Part shown: piece after piece, positions 18,346-21,935 of the stretch
Numbering within the stretch: position 1 is the stretch's first letter
How the letters are laid out: every line of letters starts with the position of its first letter
Source of the DNA: Pisolithus tinctorius
Taxonomy: Eukaryota > Basidiomycota > Agaricomycetes > Boletales > Pisolithaceae
Length of the DNA stretch: 21,935 bases
NCBI GenBank assembly: GCA_024663395.1
Contig: JANFAH010000213.1
Location: forward strand, 1-21,935
Direction: 5' to 3'
Program-made: the position numbers and the translations under genes
The notes under the pieces: model-generated
What the model was told of the DNA's origin: nothing
Databases searched by the model: none
The model's input: the letters and a program-made list of their open reading frames with translations, nothing else

Positions 18346-18450
18346 GCTGTTAATAAGTGAGTGTAGGGCTATATGGGAGTTATTAAGGTTTTGTTGCCAG
18401 ATGCATAGGTTGTTCAGGGTGTTATCTTGTTGTCGGTTGTTGTTCATCAT
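18345..18450 (-). pseudogene. LINE ORF2, first residues only
   Basis: From the ATG at 18450 the frame reads MMNNNRQQDNTLNNLCIWQQN, then LNNSHIALHSLIN. The IWQQN motif opens the AP-endonuclease domain of Tad-like LINE ORF2 proteins. Homology ends near 18345, where gene U begins, so endonuclease, reverse transcriptase and the 3' end are absent. Confidence 0.6.
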
Positions 18451-20430
18451 TCAAGAGGGTCAGGGGGGGGTTGTCTGCTGGTGTTGGGTTTGCTGTGGGC
18501 ATGGGATGGGGAGTGGGTCGGGGGGGTAGTGGGTGATATGGTCCTATGTTATGGGGAGTGGGACCTCCCCTGCCTCCACATATTCTGTTGATGTTCTGGC
18601 CTCATCTTGGGGTGACAGTGTGGAAGTGCATCACTTCACCCAGTGTCATTTGTCTCATTTGGCCTTGAGGGGCTGGCTGCATTAGCGGCAGTCTGGTTTG
18701 CCTGATGGGATCTGTGGGACATGGGGGGAGCTTGACTTGGGTCCAGTCATCCATGGTGGGGAAGTAGGGCATTTGGTTTTCTGGGGTGCAGTTGTTCATG
18801 GCATTGCATTTTCTGATAAAGGCAGGGCAGTTTCTGTCTGAGCTGGGGTGGGTGTCGCTCTGGCAGTTTGCACAGTATATGGTGGGCAAGTTACATGTCT
18901 GTGTGCAGTGGAGTTGAGCACATACACTGCAGGTGTCTGCTTCTTGTTTGCAGTCTTTTGCCAGATGACCTATTTGCTGACATTTGAGGCAGTGGATTGG
19001 TTCCTTTTTGTCCTTATGCAGACATAGCCTGTCCAGACCCCAGTAGAGTCCATCCCTGATGACCTGGTTAGCTGTCTCAGGAGAGGTGAAGGTTGCTAGT
19101 GCATGTGCTACACGTTGGTTGGGGGATCATTTGGTCAGGTCTTTGATCCATTTGATCTGGCTTATGGAACCCGGCAGGATGTTGTTCTTGGTTTCCATTT
19201 CACATAGTGTGTTGGGGCAATCTAGGTCAGTCATGGTTGAGAGGAATGGGATTACGACACTGTACATCCTGTCTTTGATCGTGGTCATGCCTCCTAGTTT
19301 CTCCAGGAAGGTAGCTCAGTTGGGGGCTTTTTGATCCACACTGCGGCTTCCTGACTGTTGAACTCGAGGAGGATGCCATTGTTTCATAGGTGGGTGATTG
19401 ATTTCAGTTGGATTTTGGGGCTGTCTACCCTGTCTACTGCTTCTATTGCTTGCCTAATGAGGTTGATGGCTGTCTCTCTCTTGGTGGAATTGTTGAGTAT
19501 TGGGTGATCTCTGTTGGGGTCAATCAGTATTTGTCTGTCTCTGATAGCAGTGTGGGCCTTAGCATGTTCCTGTGTTGGGCATTTGCCCAGTGGGATCTGG
19601 TTTGGATTAGTGGTGTTGTGGCTAGGGCATCTCTGTATGGCATTGGGAATGGTGCCAGGGGTGTTTGGGTTTTGAGGTGGTCTTTGACTTCTTCTATCAC
19701 AGTTTTGATCAACCCTACATCATCAGTGAGCTTTTGTACCTTACCTTCAAGGAGTTCAAGGCTTGTGTCACCTGCAGTGGTATCATGGGTTCCAGCATTC
19801 TTGGCAATCTCAGCGCTTAGCATTGTGATTTGTTCATTGGTGGCTTTGAGTTTCTCTGTGGTTGACATGATTTTGCCAATGTGCAGTGATATGGCAATTA
19901 GGACTGAGGCATCTAGTTTGCTTGATACTGCCTTGGTTATAGATTCAGCTATTGCCAGTGCTGCTAAGTCTCTGACTAGATATGCTGTAGCTCGAATGGC
20001 CAATCATGTCATGCTGTTCACTGTTTTGCTTTGTGAGATGTAGAACAGGGCTTGGGACAGGTGTTCTGGCATTATCGGGTCTCTGTGTATGGTGTACAGC
20101 TGGTCTAGGAATTTTCTTGCTGAGTCTGTGTCTTTTATTTCTGTGTCTGGGTCGTTGATGATGTCTTTGATGGGTAGTCCACTGCTTCTGGTGGTCTTGC
20201 CATGTAGAGTGGATCCTGACATGCGAGGTGCTGCCTGGGGTCCTGGCATGGTGTGGGAGTTAGACCTCAGGGTTGTTTGCCCTGTCAAGGTTGTGGGTGG
20301 CAGGTGTGAGAGTGTCTTCTGGTGCCTGTGTAACTGGGAGAGTGTGTGCAGGGGTGGGCTTTGGCATTCTAGAAAGACATTTCTGTATGTCACTGTTGGC
20401 AGCGATGGGCTCTGCTTCTGTGGCTAGCAT
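18422..20430 (-). pseudogene. LINE ORF1 (Gag-like, zinc knuckles), degraded
   Basis: Starts at or near the ATG at 20430 (MLATEAEP) and runs with several frame changes and stops to TAA at 18424-18422, overlapping the ORF2 start by 29 nt, a usual LINE layout. Recognisable parts: KDIINDPDTEIKDTDSARKF and SQALFYISQS (about 20190-20010), the helical segment AIRATAYLVRDLAALAIAES (about 20000), the RNA-recognition-like region (about 19330-19080), then a CCHC knuckle CLKCQQIGHLAKDC (about 18990) and further Cys/His knuckles up to YCANCQSDTHPSSDRNC. ORF1 proteins bind the element RNA. In-frame TGA at 18602-18604 follows VTPR. The 5' boundary is near 20460, where kinase sequence begins. Confidence 0.75.
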
Positions 20431-20463
20431 GACAGGGTCAAGGAATTTTTTGGGGTCCTAGTT

Positions 20464-21250
20464 GGGGTGCCATGTGGAGCAGAGTCAAGAAGCATCCACA
20501 GCAGGCTCATGAGAGGGGTGTTCTCCATTGAGATTGTAGCATCAACAATATGATGATTGAGGACTTTGCAAATGGGTTACATGGCTTTCTCCTTGACTGG
20601 GAATTTACTGTATGGGTCACATTACAGGGGGAATATGACTTGGGCAGCACAGTCAGTACTATGCAAAAACATTTTGGAACTTGAAGCTGATAGTATCCCA
20701 AGGGGACAGTCCCCTTCCTTTCAGTGAATATCCTTGGCCAACTCAAGGGAGCCATCACTAAAAGTGGAATGACTAATGTCCCATTGATCCAGAAAAGCAC
20801 CTCTCTCACACATGCATTCATCAATCACCTTACTACTATACACCATAAATTTGCAGATGATATTGAATCCCTGTTCTACATTTTCATCTGGATCCTCATC
20901 CTTTATGATGGCCACTTGGCCATGAGCATCAAGATATCAGCCATGAAAAGACACTTCTTGGCTTGTGGAGTGAAAAGGTGGCTGAAGGTCTCAAATTGCC
21001 AGATGCACCAAGTTCACATTCCTTAATGACCCATCCAAATTGGGGCTGGATTCCAAGGTCTCACAATATTTCCCCTCTGGCTAATGAGTGGCACACATTG
21101 CTTGGGCAGTCTCTGCTGGGCAGAACTGAAGTGCAGTTCTCTGACATTATCTCCATTTTTGATTGCTTCTTGCCCAGAATGCCATACAAGAAACCACCAG
21201 AGATGATGAAATGCATTCCAGCAGATCATCACCCAGCACAAAGTGCTTAA
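20464..21250 (+). pseudogene. FunK1-type fungal protein kinase, 5'-truncated and broken
   Basis: The frame from 20464 reads AHERGVLH, stop (TGA 20529-20531), then DCSINNMMI and LHGFLLDWEFTV. This is the kinase catalytic loop HRDxSxxN with Arg turned into a stop, followed by the DWE that replaces DFG in this family. A 42-nt intron (20652-20693, GTCAGT...CTGATAG) joins in frame to GTVPFLSVNIL and HKFADDIESLFYIFIWI, the activation-segment and helix-F motifs of FunK1. A frame slip near 20925 leads to KTLLGLWSEKVAEGL and the tail ending at 21250. The N-lobe is missing: the LINE abuts at about 20460. Surely inactive. FunK1 kinases are expanded in Agaricomycetes, which supports the host assignment. 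Confidence 0.82.
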
Positions 21251-21935
21251 TTCAAGCATGTGTCTGAGTCAGGAGAACAATATGGATGCTATGCCTTTGG
21301 CAGTTATGTCTTCTAAACTCCTTTGTGAAGAGGTAAGGAGCATGATAACTCTCCTATACCAATAAACACTTCAAAGGCATGTAGTCTTAGCATGAATTTT
21401 AAGTCTAGTTCATGTTCTGTATGTTGCATGTAAAGTTTTGATTCATTTGCTGCAGGTAACTGTCTCTGCATGTTGTTCCTTTTACATCTCACAATGAACC
21501 TGTCAACATTTATATGGATTCACAAGATGTCATTTTGTCATGGTCCCCAGGCTTCTGTCTTTTACTGTTCTCTGCTTAACTCCTTGTACCTTCAGATGTC
21601 CACCCAATCTGGAACAATCCTGCTGAAAAAAAAGGATAGCAAAAAAGTCCCAGTGACAACCAGAGGCCAATGGAAGCACTTGACCTGCAAAAAACAAGTG
21701 TCTAGGAAGCCCACCTGTTGATCTCAAGGAGTCTCAGTCTGTTTGCCACAGCAGGACTCTGTTGTAGTGGAAGGGCAGGGGTGGGTTCAGGTGGAAGGGC
21801 CAAGCAATTGAGTGGATTGGTACTGCCCTTAAAGGCCAAGCTACATTGGCTGTGAAAGTCAACAGATCTCCCCAATAATTCCATTGTAAATCCTCTTGCA
21901 TCTCTGCCCACTCAGTGGGAAAATGGTGGGGGCCA
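21251..21935. other. No recognisable gene at the right end
   Basis: Short ORFs exist on both strands (for example a plus-strand MSTQSGTILLKKKD at about 21597 and a 69-codon minus-strand frame 21702-21911) but none shows a familiar domain or supporting context. The minus frame could be the end of a gene lying beyond the window. Confidence 0.4.

Noticed and set aside
19408..20043. Long plus-strand ORF of 211 codons opposite the LINE
   Set aside because: It is antisense to LINE ORF1, rich in Ser, Val and Leu, with no domain; the minus strand carries the recognisable motifs.

Overview
The window is a fungal, almost certainly agaricomycete (mushroom-forming basidiomycete), transposon graveyard with no intact host gene that I can identify. 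Evidence for a fungus: short 42-51 nt introns, a FunK1-type fungal kinase relic, a chromodomain-bearing Ty3/gypsy element, a basidiomycete-style PIF/Harbinger with a convergent second gene, and a LINE whose ORF1 ends in zinc knuckles.

Layout. 1-2360: one copy of an unknown gene family (called U here), plus strand, split by two solo LTRs (220-1065 and about 1549-2203). 2361-9678: a complete chromovirus (Ty3/gypsy with chromodomain) on the minus strand with 713-bp LTRs and a 5-bp target duplication. It has gag, a frameshift signal, a broken pol, and an extra spliced-looking ORF on the opposite strand between pol and the 3' LTR. 9684-10456: the continuation of the U unit (repeat A, with a TATA box). 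10457-11270: the 3' end of a Ty1/copia element. 11822-12587: repeat B. 12588-16496: a PIF/Harbinger relic (transposase plus strand, second ORF minus strand, convergent), its transposase split at a TA by an apparently intact Tc1/mariner element (13363-14970, DD34E, 27-bp perfect terminal inverted repeats). 16527-17277: repeat C (inverted relative to A and B). 17485-18345: second copy of U, inverted. 18345-20460: 5' half of a LINE (ORF1 plus the first residues of ORF2), minus strand. 20464-21250: FunK1 kinase pseudogene, plus strand. 21251-21935: nothing recognised.

How it fits together. Removing the three insertions from the left side leaves a sequence (U followed by repeat A) colinear with the reverse complement of 16.5-18.2 kb, so the U+A/C unit is itself a dispersed repeat of at least 1.6 kb. 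The relics share one mutational signature: nearly every nonsense codon is explained by C-to-T (or G-to-A) change, mostly CGA to TGA, as expected of methylated CpG decay. The Tc1 element has escaped it, so it is probably the youngest insertion.

Most interesting points: the chromovirus carries a textbook -1 frameshift cassette at the gag stop codon; an 11-nt match between its predicted RNA 5' end and its primer-binding site (Tf1-like self-priming); an opposite-strand coiled-coil gene candidate; and extreme enrichment of the pentamer CGGAG. The A/B/C promoter-like repeat sits immediately upstream of three unrelated transposon reading frames. All calls come from reading the sequence; no database search was possible.
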